Of a DNA stretch of 64,000 nt, positions 56,843-64,000 are shown piece after piece. The notes under the pieces were generated by a model. That model had not been told where the DNA came from. It made no database searches and saw only the letters and a list, made by a program, of their open reading frames with translations. How positions within the stretch are numbered: the first letter of the stretch is position 1; each line of letters begins with the position of its first letter. The stretch covers positions 3,906,001-3,970,000 of the forward strand of contig NZ_CP053908.1 of NCBI RefSeq assembly GCF_013256625.1, written 5' to 3'. Source of the DNA: Hymenobacter sp. BRD128. Lineage in GTDB: Bacteria; Bacteroidota; Bacteroidia; Cytophagales; Hymenobacteraceae. A program made the position numbers and the translations under genes.

Positions 56843-57386
56843 GGGTAAGCTTTTTTAAAATAGTTCAGATAAGCCAAGTAGCTGGTACTGTGCTTCAGTA
56901 CGCTACTTTAGCGCTCTGTAGAAGGTAAGTTGAATAAGGGGCTGCTGGCTTTGAGCAAGTAGCGCACGGCAAGCCAGCAGCAGTCTAGCAAAAGCGGTGG
57001 GCCCAGCCCCGTACACGAAGACTTTTGCATGCTATTCGATAAGGGCTTACAGGCGACCAGCTTAGCGCCAATAGGCACTTCGGCAGTTGGGGTGCGCTCG
57101 GCGACCAAATCCAACTGCGCTACTGGGGTCATTGCCTTAAACGACAGCGCAGCTTATCCGGTAATAGTGGTAAGCTTAAGATTTAATTAAATCAGCTACC
57201 CGCCTGCGCAGGCAGGCCAGCCGGCCGGTGTAGGCTAGGGCTGCTTTTTGACCACCGAGCTGCTGCCGTCGCGCTCCAGATATACGGTGGCGGTGGCGGC
57301 CAGGCAGGCTACGCTACCGTTTTCGTGCAGGCTTTCGCCCAAGGCTTTCTCGCTAAGCAGCGTTAACGTTTTTTACCGTGAGCTGG
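56843..57386. other. Intergenic gap with one short ORF (57235-57372)
   Basis: No confident gene is found. On the minus strand a frame without ATG runs from about 57372 to TAG 57235-57237 and reads TLTLLSEKALGESLHENGSV then YLERDGSSSVVKKQP. It begins 14 bases after the LuxR gene stop and looks like protein, but no family was recognised; it may be a 46-codon remnant or a small peptide. The rest (56843-57230) shows nothing that I can support; a perfect 12-bp palindrome GCCTGCGCAGGC lies near 57203. Confidence 0.35.
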
Positions 57387-58001
57387 CTAGGCTACCCAGC
57401 CTTCGCGCACGGCGCGGGCGGCCAAGCCCACCAGCGTGCGGGTGCCCGCCTTGTGCAGCAGCGTGCGGCGGTGGCTTTCTACGGTACGCACGCTCAGGAA
57501 TAAGCGCGAGGCAATCTCCTCGTTGCAGCAGTCGTCTACCACGAGGCGCAGCACTTCTAGTTCGCGGGCGCTGAAGCCACTGGACAGTGCCGGCGGCGTT
57601 GGCGGCAATGAGGCTGCTTCGGGTAGTACTTCCAGCCAAGGGGCTAGGGTGGCTACCAGGGCGGGCGGCGGCACGTGCCGGGGCACTCGCAGCCGGGTGC
57701 CGGGCCAGCCTGCTAGGTTATCGGCCGACGGTCTTTTGCGCGGCTCAGCCAGCACCAGCAAGCGCTGGCTAGGGCGCACCCGATGCAGGCGCGCGAGCAG
57801 TGCGGGCAGTACCAGACCCGGCAGGGCCTCGTCGAGCACCAGCACCCGAAAGGTGCGATGCGCTACCAGGTCGGCTACCTGGGTGGCATCGGCCGTGAGA
57901 GTAAGCCGCACCTGGGGCCAGCGCTCACGAAACAAGGCCAGCAACCCTTGTCGAAACAAGGTGGGGGCGGCCGCCACCAGGGCCATAGCAGTAGTCGTCA
58001 T
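57387..58001 (-). CDS. LuxR-family (NarL-type) transcriptional regulator
   Basis: From ATG 57999-58001 the product has 204 residues. The C-terminal LuxR helix-turn-helix is clear: SARELEVLRLVVDDCCNEEIASRLFLSVRTVESHRRTLLHKAG (about 145-190). The N-terminal part (VLVLDEALPGLVLPALLARL, LLVLAEPRK) resembles a receiver domain: an Asp is present in LDEALPG, but the first-strand acidic pair is not clear. It could be an orphan response regulator or a regulator that has lost phosphorylation. The frame continues further upstream with hydrophobic residues (to 58211), which is judged not to be translated. No kinase is adjacent. Confidence 0.8.
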   Translation of the reverse strand: MTTTAMALVAAAPTLFRQGLLALFRERWPQVRLTLTADATQVADLVAHRTFRVLVLDEALPGLVLPALLARLHRVRPSQRLLVLAEPRKRPSADNLAGWPGTRLRVPRHVPPPALVATLAPWLEVLPEAASLPPTPPALSSGFSARELEVLRLVVDDCCNEEIASRLFLSVRTVESHRRTLLHKAGTRTLVGLAARAVREGWVA

Positions 58002-58441
58002 TGGGCCTGGGCTGGCTGCGGGGCCAGCGCGACTAGGGTAGTGCACATAATGCCAGGCCAGGGCAGCGCCAGGAGGAAAGCCGCGCAACCAGGTGCAGGG
58101 CCAGCGGTAGAGGTGTTCATAGCTAAGAAATAAGGAAAAGAATTGTAGCCGGCCGCCAAAAAACTCAGGAACCAAATAAACCAACCAGAAAGTCAGGCAC
58201 ACCAGTGGCACCCCTGAGCGCGGCCTGGGGTAAGGGGCACGGGAGCCGCAAAGGCAGCTACGCGCTACTCACCCGCTAGCGGGAGGGCGGTAAAGCTGGC
58301 CGCCGGAGCAGAGCCGCCAGCCTTAGTTTAGCGAAGCACAAACAGCAGGAAAACGCCGGCTTACCGGCTGCAACCACTTGGCTAGCAGCTGCTAGCCGAA
58401 AACCGGGGGAAGGTACGCGTTTTTTGGAATACTACAAGTAT
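58002..58441. other. Intergenic gap, no feature seen
   Basis: No gene, repeat or terminator of note. A hydrophobic minus-strand frame continuous with the LuxR gene crosses it but has no credible start. It includes a GCTAGC near 58275. Confidence 0.4.
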
Positions 58442-58735
58442 TCAGTGGCTGACAGATTCTTTTACTAGCCAGGCATGAAGCGGCAGCGAGTCGCCTAAGT
58501 CGGCTTCGAGCAGCAGGGCGCGGGTCGGCGGTCCGTCGGCCGGCGTAAGCTCCTCAATGGTAGCCGTCAACGACAAGGGCGGCTGGCCGGGGCGGTGCAG
58601 CTGCAAAGCCAGCGCCGTGTGCAGGCCGGCGCTGGCTAGCCAGGTCGGGGCCGGCAAGGCTGGCAGCACCAGTAGGCCCAGGCCCGGCAGCCGCAAGCTG
58701 CGGCTCACCACAAATGCAGCGGCAGATGGCAGCAC
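58442..58735 (-). CDS. Small protein of unknown function, coupled to the upstream gene
   Basis: A 97-residue frame starts at GTG 58733-58735, 12 bases after the stop of the 58748 gene. It encodes a hydrophobic N-terminal half (RLPGLGLLVLPALPAPTWLA) and a more soluble tail (LEADLGDSLPLHAWLVKE). No domain is recognised. The close spacing suggests translation coupling if it is real. It is high-GC and could also be a chance frame. Confidence 0.4.
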   Translation of the reverse strand: MLPSAAAFVVSRSLRLPGLGLLVLPALPAPTWLASAGLHTALALQLHRPGQPPLSLTATIEELTPADGPPTRALLLEADLGDSLPLHAWLVKESVSH

Positions 58736-58747
58736 AGCCAGCGGGCG

Positions 58748-59146
58748 CTACGAGCCCGTTTTCATGATGAAGCCCTTGCGCTTGCCATGCTGCTTGATGC
58801 GGGTGCCCGGCAGCAGCTGCATTTCCAGCGTTACGGGTGTGCAGGAGCTATAGGTGAGTTCCTGCGGGGCGTAGCCAGCGGCGCTCACCGCCAGCGTCGG
58901 AAAGCTGACTACGGAGGCCGGCAGGGTAAAAAAGCCCTCCTCATTCGTAATGAGAATAATGCTGGTGCCCTTCACAAAAATGCTGGCGCCGGCCAGCGGC
59001 TTATCGCCCGCCATTATGCGGCCATTAAATGTGCCGCAGGGGTGAGGTGGGGTGGCGGTGGCCGCCGCGTGGGGTGCCACCTGACTAAGCGCGGGAAGCG
59101 TGCCGGCCACCAATAAGCCGAGCAGCAGAGTTGAAAATCGGGTCAT
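58748..59146 (-). CDS. Secreted carboxypeptidase-like regulatory domain protein
   Basis: From ATG 59144-59146 the product has 132 residues: signal peptide MTRFSTLLLGLLVAGTLPAL ending SQVA, then FNGRIMAGDKPLAGASIFVK and TNEEGFFTLPASV...LAVSAAGYAPQELTYS. This is the beta-sandwich regulatory domain that normally precedes SusC plugs. Here it stands alone with a Lys/Arg-rich end (IKQHGKRKGFIMKT). It is probably periplasmic. The gene is divergent from the protease gene at 59305. Confidence 0.75.
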   Translation of the reverse strand: MTRFSTLLLGLLVAGTLPALSQVAPHAAATATPPHPCGTFNGRIMAGDKPLAGASIFVKGTSIILITNEEGFFTLPASVVSFPTLAVSAAGYAPQELTYSSCTPVTLEMQLLPGTRIKQHGKRKGFIMKTGS

Positions 59147-59304
59147 ATGAGAAGAAAAGCCGGGCCTTGGCCCAAAGCCCAGGTGGGGAAGTAAGAGCAG
59201 ATACGCAAACCACGCGCAATAGCTCATGGGTGTTTCATAAAATGTGCCGAAGATTTGGGGGCCGGTCTGGCCGGTGGTTGCGGCCAGTGGCGGTACATTC
59301 GCGG

Positions 59305-61405
59305 ATGCGCTTTTTTATCCTATTGCGGGCCTGGCTGCTGGGGCTGCTGGTAGTAAATATCAGCGGGCCGCTGGCGGCCCAGCAGCTACCGTGCCTGCTG
59401 CTACCCCTGAGCGCCCCCGAGCGGGTACGGGCCGCGGGCCTTATCGTAGAGGCCGAGGTGCGCGATGCCCGCGGCGAATGGGATGCTAGCCACACTCATC
59501 TTTTTACGCGCCAGCGGCTGCGCGTATTTCGGGTGCTGAAAGGCGCGCTGGCCGACACCGCCGCCCTGCCGCTGCTGGTAGAGGGCGGCCAGGTAGGCCT
59601 GGCCCGGCAGGAACTGACTAACACGCTGCGCCCCTTGCCAGTAGGCCAGCAGGGTATTTTTTTTCTGATGCCGGCCCCGTGGGCGGGGGTGGCGCCGGCC
59701 TATGCGGCCTACGCTTCGAGCCAGGGCGTCATCACTTACGACCTGGCCCAGGGCACGGCGGCCGAGCCCGCCCGCGCTTATGTCAGCTGGGCCGAGGCTA
59801 GCCAGCAAACGGCGCAGCTCAGCGGCCGGCCGCCGCAGGTGCTGCGCGCCAACCCGCGCCTGCTGGCGGCCGCCAAGCGCGCCGCTAGCCCCAAAGCGGC
59901 GGCTACCAACTCGACGCAGCAAGCGCTGGCGCCGGTTGTCACGGCCTTCAGCCCTACCCAGACGAGGGCGGGTACCGGGGCGGTGCTCACCATTCGGGGC
60001 AGTGGCTTTGGCAGCAGCCGGGGCAGCGGGGGCGTCGATTTTCGCAATGCCGACGACGGCGGCGCTACCACTACCCGCGCCCTCGACCGCGACTACCTGA
60101 GCTGGACCGATACCCAGATTCAGGTGCTGGTGCCCTCGCTGGCCAGCAATGGCCACCCCGCCGGCACTGGCACGGTCGGCGTCACGACCAACGACGGCAC
60201 TTCGGCTACCTCGGCTGCCGCGCTCACTATCGTGTACGCGCTCAGCAATATTGATAATACCGCCGGCACTTTTGCCGACCGCCCCAACCACATTGCTACC
60301 AATACGACGGGCGGGCTTACGTTTCACTTCGGCCCCAATTTTAGCAGCAATGCGGCGGCCGGGCGGCCTGGCAGCGCGGGCTGGCGCAGTGGCGGTGCGC
60401 CACGGGCGTCAACTGGGAGCTGGGCACCACGGCCACTACCAATGCCATTGCCTCGGACCAGAACAACGTGGTGGCTTTCGACGATGGCACGCTGCCGGCG
60501 CGGGTGCTGGGGCGCACTACGTCTTATTACTTAGGCTGCTATAACGCGCAGGGGCAGGTTGTCTTCTACGTGTCCGAAATCGACCAGCAGTTTGCCACCA
60601 GCCTGCCGTTTCAGTTTGGGCCGGGGCTAGCCGGGGCGGGCAGTACGATTTTGAGTCGGTGGCCACGCACGAGCTGGGCCACGCGCAGCAGCTCACGCAC
60701 CTCATTCGGCCCGGCGCCATCATGCACTACGGTATTGCGGCCGGCGCCAATCTGCGCATCCTCAGCCCGGCTTCCGACGTGGCGGGCGGGCGCCTGGTGC
60801 TGCGCACCCGCAGCTTTCGCAACCGGGGCTGCGGCGGGCCGGCGATGCTGCCGGCGCCCCTCACGGCCCTGGCCACTACCGTGGCCGGCGGGGTGCCTGC
60901 TTTCACGCTTAGCACCCGCGCCGAGTGCTTCCTAACGGGTTTCGTGCTGGAGCGCAGCGCGGGCCTCGACACCACGGCCGCCAGCGGGGGGTGGCAGGCC
61001 GTAGCTACGGCCGGCGCCGGGCTAGCCAGCGGCCAGTACACGCTGGCCGACCCGCGCCCCGCCGCCGGCCTGCACTACTACCGCCTGAGCCTGCGCCGCC
61101 CCGATGGCACCACCGACTACGCGGCCCCGCTGCCGCTGCTCACCGATGGCGGCCCCGAGGCGCAGGCATTTCCTAATCCCATCACCGGCGACCAGCTCCA
61201 GGTAGTGTACCCGGCCGCGGCCAACGGCAACCTGACGCTGCGCTTCTACGACGAGCTGGGCCGCTACCACCGGGGCCAGCTCGTGGCCGTGCAAACCGGG
61301 CTCAACGTGCTCACGCTCAACGTGGCCGGTATGCGCCCCGGTTTCTACATCTTGCGCCTCACCGACGACCAGGGTAGCCGCAGTATTCGGATAGTGAAGC
61401 GATAA
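59305..61405 (+). CDS. T9SS-sorted metzincin-like zinc protease (two frame breaks)
   Basis: From ATG 59305 a signal peptide (MRFFILLRAWLLGLLVVNIS...AAQQ) opens the protein. An IPT/TIG domain lies near residues 210-300 (VVTAFSPTQTRAGTGAVLTI). The zinc site HELGHAQQLTH fits HExxHxxxxxH with a Met turn IMHYG, the metzincin layout, but the usual Gly is Gln. A type A T9SS sorting domain ends the protein (AFPNPITGDQLQVVYPA...IRIVKR). Two breaks interrupt the frame, in GGG at 60361-60363 and GGG at 60638-60640. Restoring one G at each joins all parts into 700 residues. It is likely exported to digest proteins outside the cell. Confidence 0.85.
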
Positions 61406-61455
61406 CGTTCTGCTACCAGGCATTTGGCGCTTCAGTAGTGGCTACTATTTGCTGC

Positions 61456-61947
61456 TTATGCCTGCCCGGCAAAGCGGTACGCGCGCAGCTCCTCGGCGCT
61501 GAGGTTGCCATTCAGCCATTCGCCTTCGATGGTGGCGCCGAGCTTTTTGTAGAAGGCAATGGCCGGCTCGTTCCAGTCGAGCACCTGCCACTTCATGCGC
61601 TGGGCGCCGGTGCGCTGGGCCTCGGCCACCACGGCATCGAAGAGCAGGCGGCCGTAGCCGCCGCGCCGGGCGGCCTCGGTCACCACCAGGTCTTCCAGAA
61701 ACATCATCCGGCCCTTCCAAGTCGAGTAAGCGGTATAAAAGAGGGCTAGCCCGATGAGGTCATCGCCATTTTCGAGCACGAAAAAGCCGAAAATCGGCGC
61801 CGGCCCGAAGCCGTCGTGGCGCATCATCTCCAGGGTGTTGGTCACGGCATCGGGCGCGCGCTCGTAGGCAGCTAGTTCCTGAATGAGGGCGAGCACGCGG
61901 GGCAAATCGGCTTCCTGGCCGCGGCGGAGGGTAGGGGAGGTAGTCAT
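61456..61947 (-). CDS. GNAT family N-acetyltransferase
   Basis: From ATG 61945-61947 the product has 163 residues with the GNAT fold: LRRGQEADLPRVLALIQELAAYE at the start, FLEDLVVTEAARRGGYGRLLFDAVV with the acetyl-CoA pyrophosphate-binding RRxGxGxxL-like loop, and WNEPAIAFYKKLGA. This is the spermidine/diamine acetyltransferase-like branch by overall pattern. The acceptor is unknown. The upstream hairpin (61964-62004) probably ends transcription from the lipoprotein gene. It is convergent with the protease gene. Confidence 0.88.
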   Translation of the reverse strand: MTTSPTLRRGQEADLPRVLALIQELAAYERAPDAVTNTLEMMRHDGFGPAPIFGFFVLENGDDLIGLALFYTAYSTWKGRMMFLEDLVVTEAARRGGYGRLLFDAVVAEAQRTGAQRMKWQVLDWNEPAIAFYKKLGATIEGEWLNGNLSAEELRAYRFAGQA

Positions 61948-61963
61948 AGAAAGGTATGCAAAA

Positions 61964-62004
61964 GCCTGTGCCAATAAGCTGGCGAACAACTTATTGGCAC
62001 AGGC
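61964..62004 (-). terminator. Hairpin with 15-bp arms before the GNAT gene
   Basis: GCCTGTGCCAATAAG (61964-61978) pairs exactly with 61990-62004 around 11 bases. On the minus strand it is followed by T4. It terminates the lipoprotein gene or acts as a leader hairpin of the GNAT gene, whose ATG is 17 bases away. Confidence 0.75.
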
Positions 62005-62058
62005 CATCACGCACTACTGAAGGGCGTTTAAATCTGTAAAAGCAAGTAATGCCGCGGG

Positions 62059-62316
62059 TTACATCTGCGGCTGCATCTTCTTGATGTCCTCCACTGCGTT
62101 GGGGGCCGTGAGCTCGCGCATGGGGCTGTTGGCGGCGGGAGCGGGGGCCTTCTTGCCGCCGGTAGTGTCCACGGCGGCCGGAATGGGCGGCAGGGTGGTG
62201 GTGGCTACGTCGTCTTCGGTCGAAGTGGGGTTGCCGTCGGGCGAGCTGCAAGCGGCCAGGGTCAGCGTGAGGGCCGCTGAGGCTAGCAGCGCGGGCAGGA
62301 AACGTTTCATCATCAT
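62059..62316 (-). CDS. Small Pro-rich lipoprotein
   Basis: The 85-residue protein starts MMMKRFLPALLASAALTLTL and has a lipobox LAAC followed by SSPDGNPTSTEDD, so the mature protein is lipid-anchored and disordered. The remainder is Pro/Ala/Thr-rich and ends NAVEDIKKMQPQM. No domain is present. One of three adjacent Met codons is the start. It lies between the membrane protein and the GNAT gene on the same strand. Confidence 0.65.
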   Translation of the reverse strand: MMMKRFLPALLASAALTLTLAACSSPDGNPTSTEDDVATTTLPPIPAAVDTTGGKKAPAPAANSPMRELTAPNAVEDIKKMQPQM

Positions 62317-62343
62317 GAGATAAGCCGGATTTTAGGCCGCAAG

Positions 62344-62829
62344 TTACGGCGCGATGGCCCGAATGTTGGGCAGCGCCGGCAGCGAATACGCGGATAGCTG
62401 CCACAGCCACCACCCTAGCCAGGCCGCGCGGGCCGTCCAGGCCAGCGTGCGCAGCCAGTTGGTACGCCGCAGGCCGTCGAGGGCAATGTAGTTGTAGCCC
62501 CCGGTTTCGAGCCGATTGTGAAACGGCACGGCAATGAAAAACGTGGCTAGCCACACCAGCACTACCAGCGCCAACTGCCCCAGCGCCCGGCCGGCGCCCC
62601 AGGCCGGGTAGGCCGCCCAGGCTAGCCAGCCGGCCAGGGCCAGCTCCAGCACCATAGGCGCGCCCACCGCCCAGCCCATGCCCCGCGTGTGGGCGGCGTG
62701 GTAGCGGGCAAACTCGGCCTTGCCCACCAGCGCCAGTGCTGGGTACGTGACCAGCTGCACCACCCAGATAACGCCGGTGAGATAAGCCGCCAGGGTAAAA
62801 TTGAGCAGGAGCAGGTGGGTAAGGGTCAT
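62344..62829 (-). CDS. Four-helix membrane protein, unknown function
   Basis: The 161-residue protein has four predicted helices: LLLNFTLAAYLTGVIWVVQL, a second near MVLELALAGWLAWAAYPAWG, a third near LVVLVWLATFFIAVPFH, and a fourth near TARAAWLGWWLWQL. The YPALALVGKAEFARYHAAHT segment resembles the DUF1772/anthrone oxygenase-like families of small membrane proteins. Function not assigned. The lipoprotein gene follows 27 bases on the same strand. Confidence 0.6.
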   Translation of the reverse strand: MTLTHLLLLNFTLAAYLTGVIWVVQLVTYPALALVGKAEFARYHAAHTRGMGWAVGAPMVLELALAGWLAWAAYPAWGAGRALGQLALVVLVWLATFFIAVPFHNRLETGGYNYIALDGLRRTNWLRTLAWTARAAWLGWWLWQLSAYSLPALPNIRAIAP

Positions 62830-62944
62830 GCGGGAAGCAGCAGCGGTGCAACCGTCCTACGCAAAGTGCCGACCGTTAGCTACTATGGCTGGGGCAACAC
62901 TACTATTGTGGCGCTTCTGGCTAGGCTCTTTCCTTTTTTTGCAA

Positions 62945-64000
62945 ATGAACAAAAATCTGTTGGCGCTGCCGCTGCTGGCCGCCCTGGCTACGGCCTGTAA
63001 TTCATCCTCTACGTCTTCGGCTAGCGCGGGCAAGCAGCCCGACTTGCTGCGCGCCGCCCTCGACACCACCGTGGCGCCGGGCGACGACTTTTTCAGCTAC
63101 GCCAACGGCACCTGGATTAAAAACCACCCGATTCCGGCCTCCGAAAGCAATTCGGGCATCGGCATTGAGGTGCAGAAGGAAGTGTACGCCCGCTTGCGCG
63201 CAACCAGTGTGGAAGCTGCTAAGGCCAACGCCGCCGCGGGTAGCAACCAGCAGAAAATTGGCGACTTCTGGGCCATAGGTATCGATTCGGTGAAGGCTAA
63301 CCAGCTGGGCTACACACCCATCAAGCCGGAGCTAGACCGCATCGCAGCCATCAAAACGACGGCCGATGTGCCGGGCGTAGTGGCCCACGAAATCCAGCTG
63401 GGGGTGCGCGCCCTCATTGGCCCGCGCGTGAGCCAGGACGAGAAGAACAGCGACAAGATGGCGCTGTACCTGCACCAGAGTGGCCTGGGCTTGCCCAACC
63501 GCGATTACTACTTCAACTCTGACAACCGCACCAAGGGCATCCGCCGGGCCTACGTGCGCCACGTGGCCAGCATGTTTAAGCTGCTGGGCCAGGACTCGAC
63601 CACGGCCAACGCCAGCGCCGCCAAGGTGATGGCGCTGGAAACTGGCCTAGCCAAGTCGTCGCGCAAGCTCGCCGACTTGCGCGACCCTTACAAGAACTAC
63701 AACAAGATGACCCTAGCCCAGCTCGACAAGCTGACGCCGGGCATCGACTGGAAGTCGTGGTTTGGCCAGCTCGGCGCCACCAGCGTTGATACCGTGATTG
63801 TGGGGCAGCCCGAGTTTTACCAGACCGTGGGCCAACTCCTGAAAACCAAGTCGGTGGACGACTGGAAGGCTTACCTCACCTGGCAGTTGGCCCGCGAATA
63901 TGCGCCGACCCTTAGCCAGCCTTTCGTGGAGGAGAACTTTAAGTTCTACGGCACACAGCTGCGCGGCGCCAAGGCCATGCGCCCCCGCTGGAAGCGCGTG
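62945..64000 (+). CDS. M13 (neprilysin-like) peptidase, N-terminal part cut by window
   Basis: The open frame from ATG 62945 has 352 residues to the window edge with no stop. A lipoprotein signal MNKNLLALPLLAALATAC is followed by LDTTVAPGDDFFSYANGTWIKNHPIPAS, the M13 start pattern. YLHQSGLGLPNRDYYF and KSSRKLADLRDPYKNYNKM are conserved in the N-terminal domain. The zinc HExxH motif lies beyond the window. M13 enzymes cut small peptides; in this case the enzyme is anchored by lipid, probably facing the periplasm or outside. The gene is divergent from the membrane protein gene. Confidence 0.93.
   Translation, partial: MNKNLLALPLLAALATACNSSSTSSASAGKQPDLLRAALDTTVAPGDDFFSYANGTWIKNHPIPASESNSGIGIEVQKEVYARLRATSVEAAKANAAAGSNQQKIGDFWAIGIDSVKANQLGYTPIKPELDRIAAIKTTADVPGVVAHEIQLGVRALIGPRVSQDEKNSDKMALYLHQSGLGLPNRDYYFNSDNRTKGIRRAYVRHVASMFKLLGQDSTTANASAAKVMALETGLAKSSRKLADLRDPYKNYNKMTLAQLDKLTPGIDWKSWFGQLGATSVDTVIVGQPEFYQTVGQLLKTKSVDDWKAYLTWQLAREYAPTLSQPFVEENFKFYGTQLRGAKAMRPRWKRV

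Noticed and set aside
56908..57132. 74-codon minus-strand ORF
   Set aside because: No domain, signal or spacing to a neighbour supports it.
61955..61977. Sigma-54 -24/-12 promoter (TTGGCAC...TTTTGCAT on the minus strand)
   Set aside because: The GG-GC spacing is 11 instead of the strict 10 bases, and it is part of a terminator hairpin just before the start codon.

Overview
The window looks like a chromosomal piece of a high-GC member of the Bacteroidota, most likely Hymenobacter or a close relative. The evidence is a SusC/SusD pair under an ECF sigma/FecR switch, type IX secretion (T9SS) parts and T9SS-sorted cargo, a GldJ-like lipoprotein, a PorP/SprF protein, DUF2795 and DUF349 proteins, a bacteroidete-type lycopene cyclase, and upstream boxes of the TAnnTTTG type used by the Bacteroidota primary sigma factor. 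The genus is an inference; no rRNA or tRNA gene is visible.

Layout. 1-4405 is a graveyard of insertion sequences (IS3, two IS5-type, IS1, two IS630 remnants) enclosing one AT-rich glycosyltransferase gene. 4509-9455 holds rpoN, asnS and a Rieske/FAD reductase. 9588-11912 carries three small secreted proteins, two of them paralogues. 12116-15215 is uvrA, convergent with a nutrient-uptake locus (15298-22279, minus strand) in the order ECF sigma, FecR, STN-type SusC, SusD. 22641-24554 encodes a molybdenum oxidoreductase with its reductase, then OsmC. 24632-32566 contains an outer-membrane protein, lipA, a DUF4136 lipoprotein, gcvP, a saccharopine/alanine-dehydrogenase-like enzyme and an NHL propeller. 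32687-36595 is a type III polyketide (probably phenolic lipid) locus interrupted by a small mobile element. 36766-41333 has two T9SS-sorted proteins around a sigma-54 activator. 41434-44012 is xth with two companions, and comF. 44014-48634 is a T9SS/gliding-type envelope cluster (GldJ-like, PorP/SprF, OmpA/PD40). 48792-56842 holds lycopene cyclase, an orphan ABC ATPase, DUF2795, DUF349, ettA and katG. 57387-64000 has a LuxR regulator, small secreted proteins, a T9SS-sorted metzincin-like protease, a GNAT enzyme, a lipoprotein, a membrane protein and the start of an M13 peptidase.

Three points need care. First, uvrA, susD and the protease gene each contain two frame breaks, and all six are repaired by adding one base to a G or C run; this looks like homopolymer undercalling rather than gene decay. 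Second, many gene ends carry unusually long perfect hairpins or REP-like palindromes. Third, the hexamer GCTAGC is strikingly common in genes and gaps. The most novel-looking items are a 146-bp non-autonomous element with 13-bp inverted ends and a perfect 8-bp target duplication (34022-34183), the GCTAGC enrichment, and the paralogous secreted proteins at 9588 and 10961.
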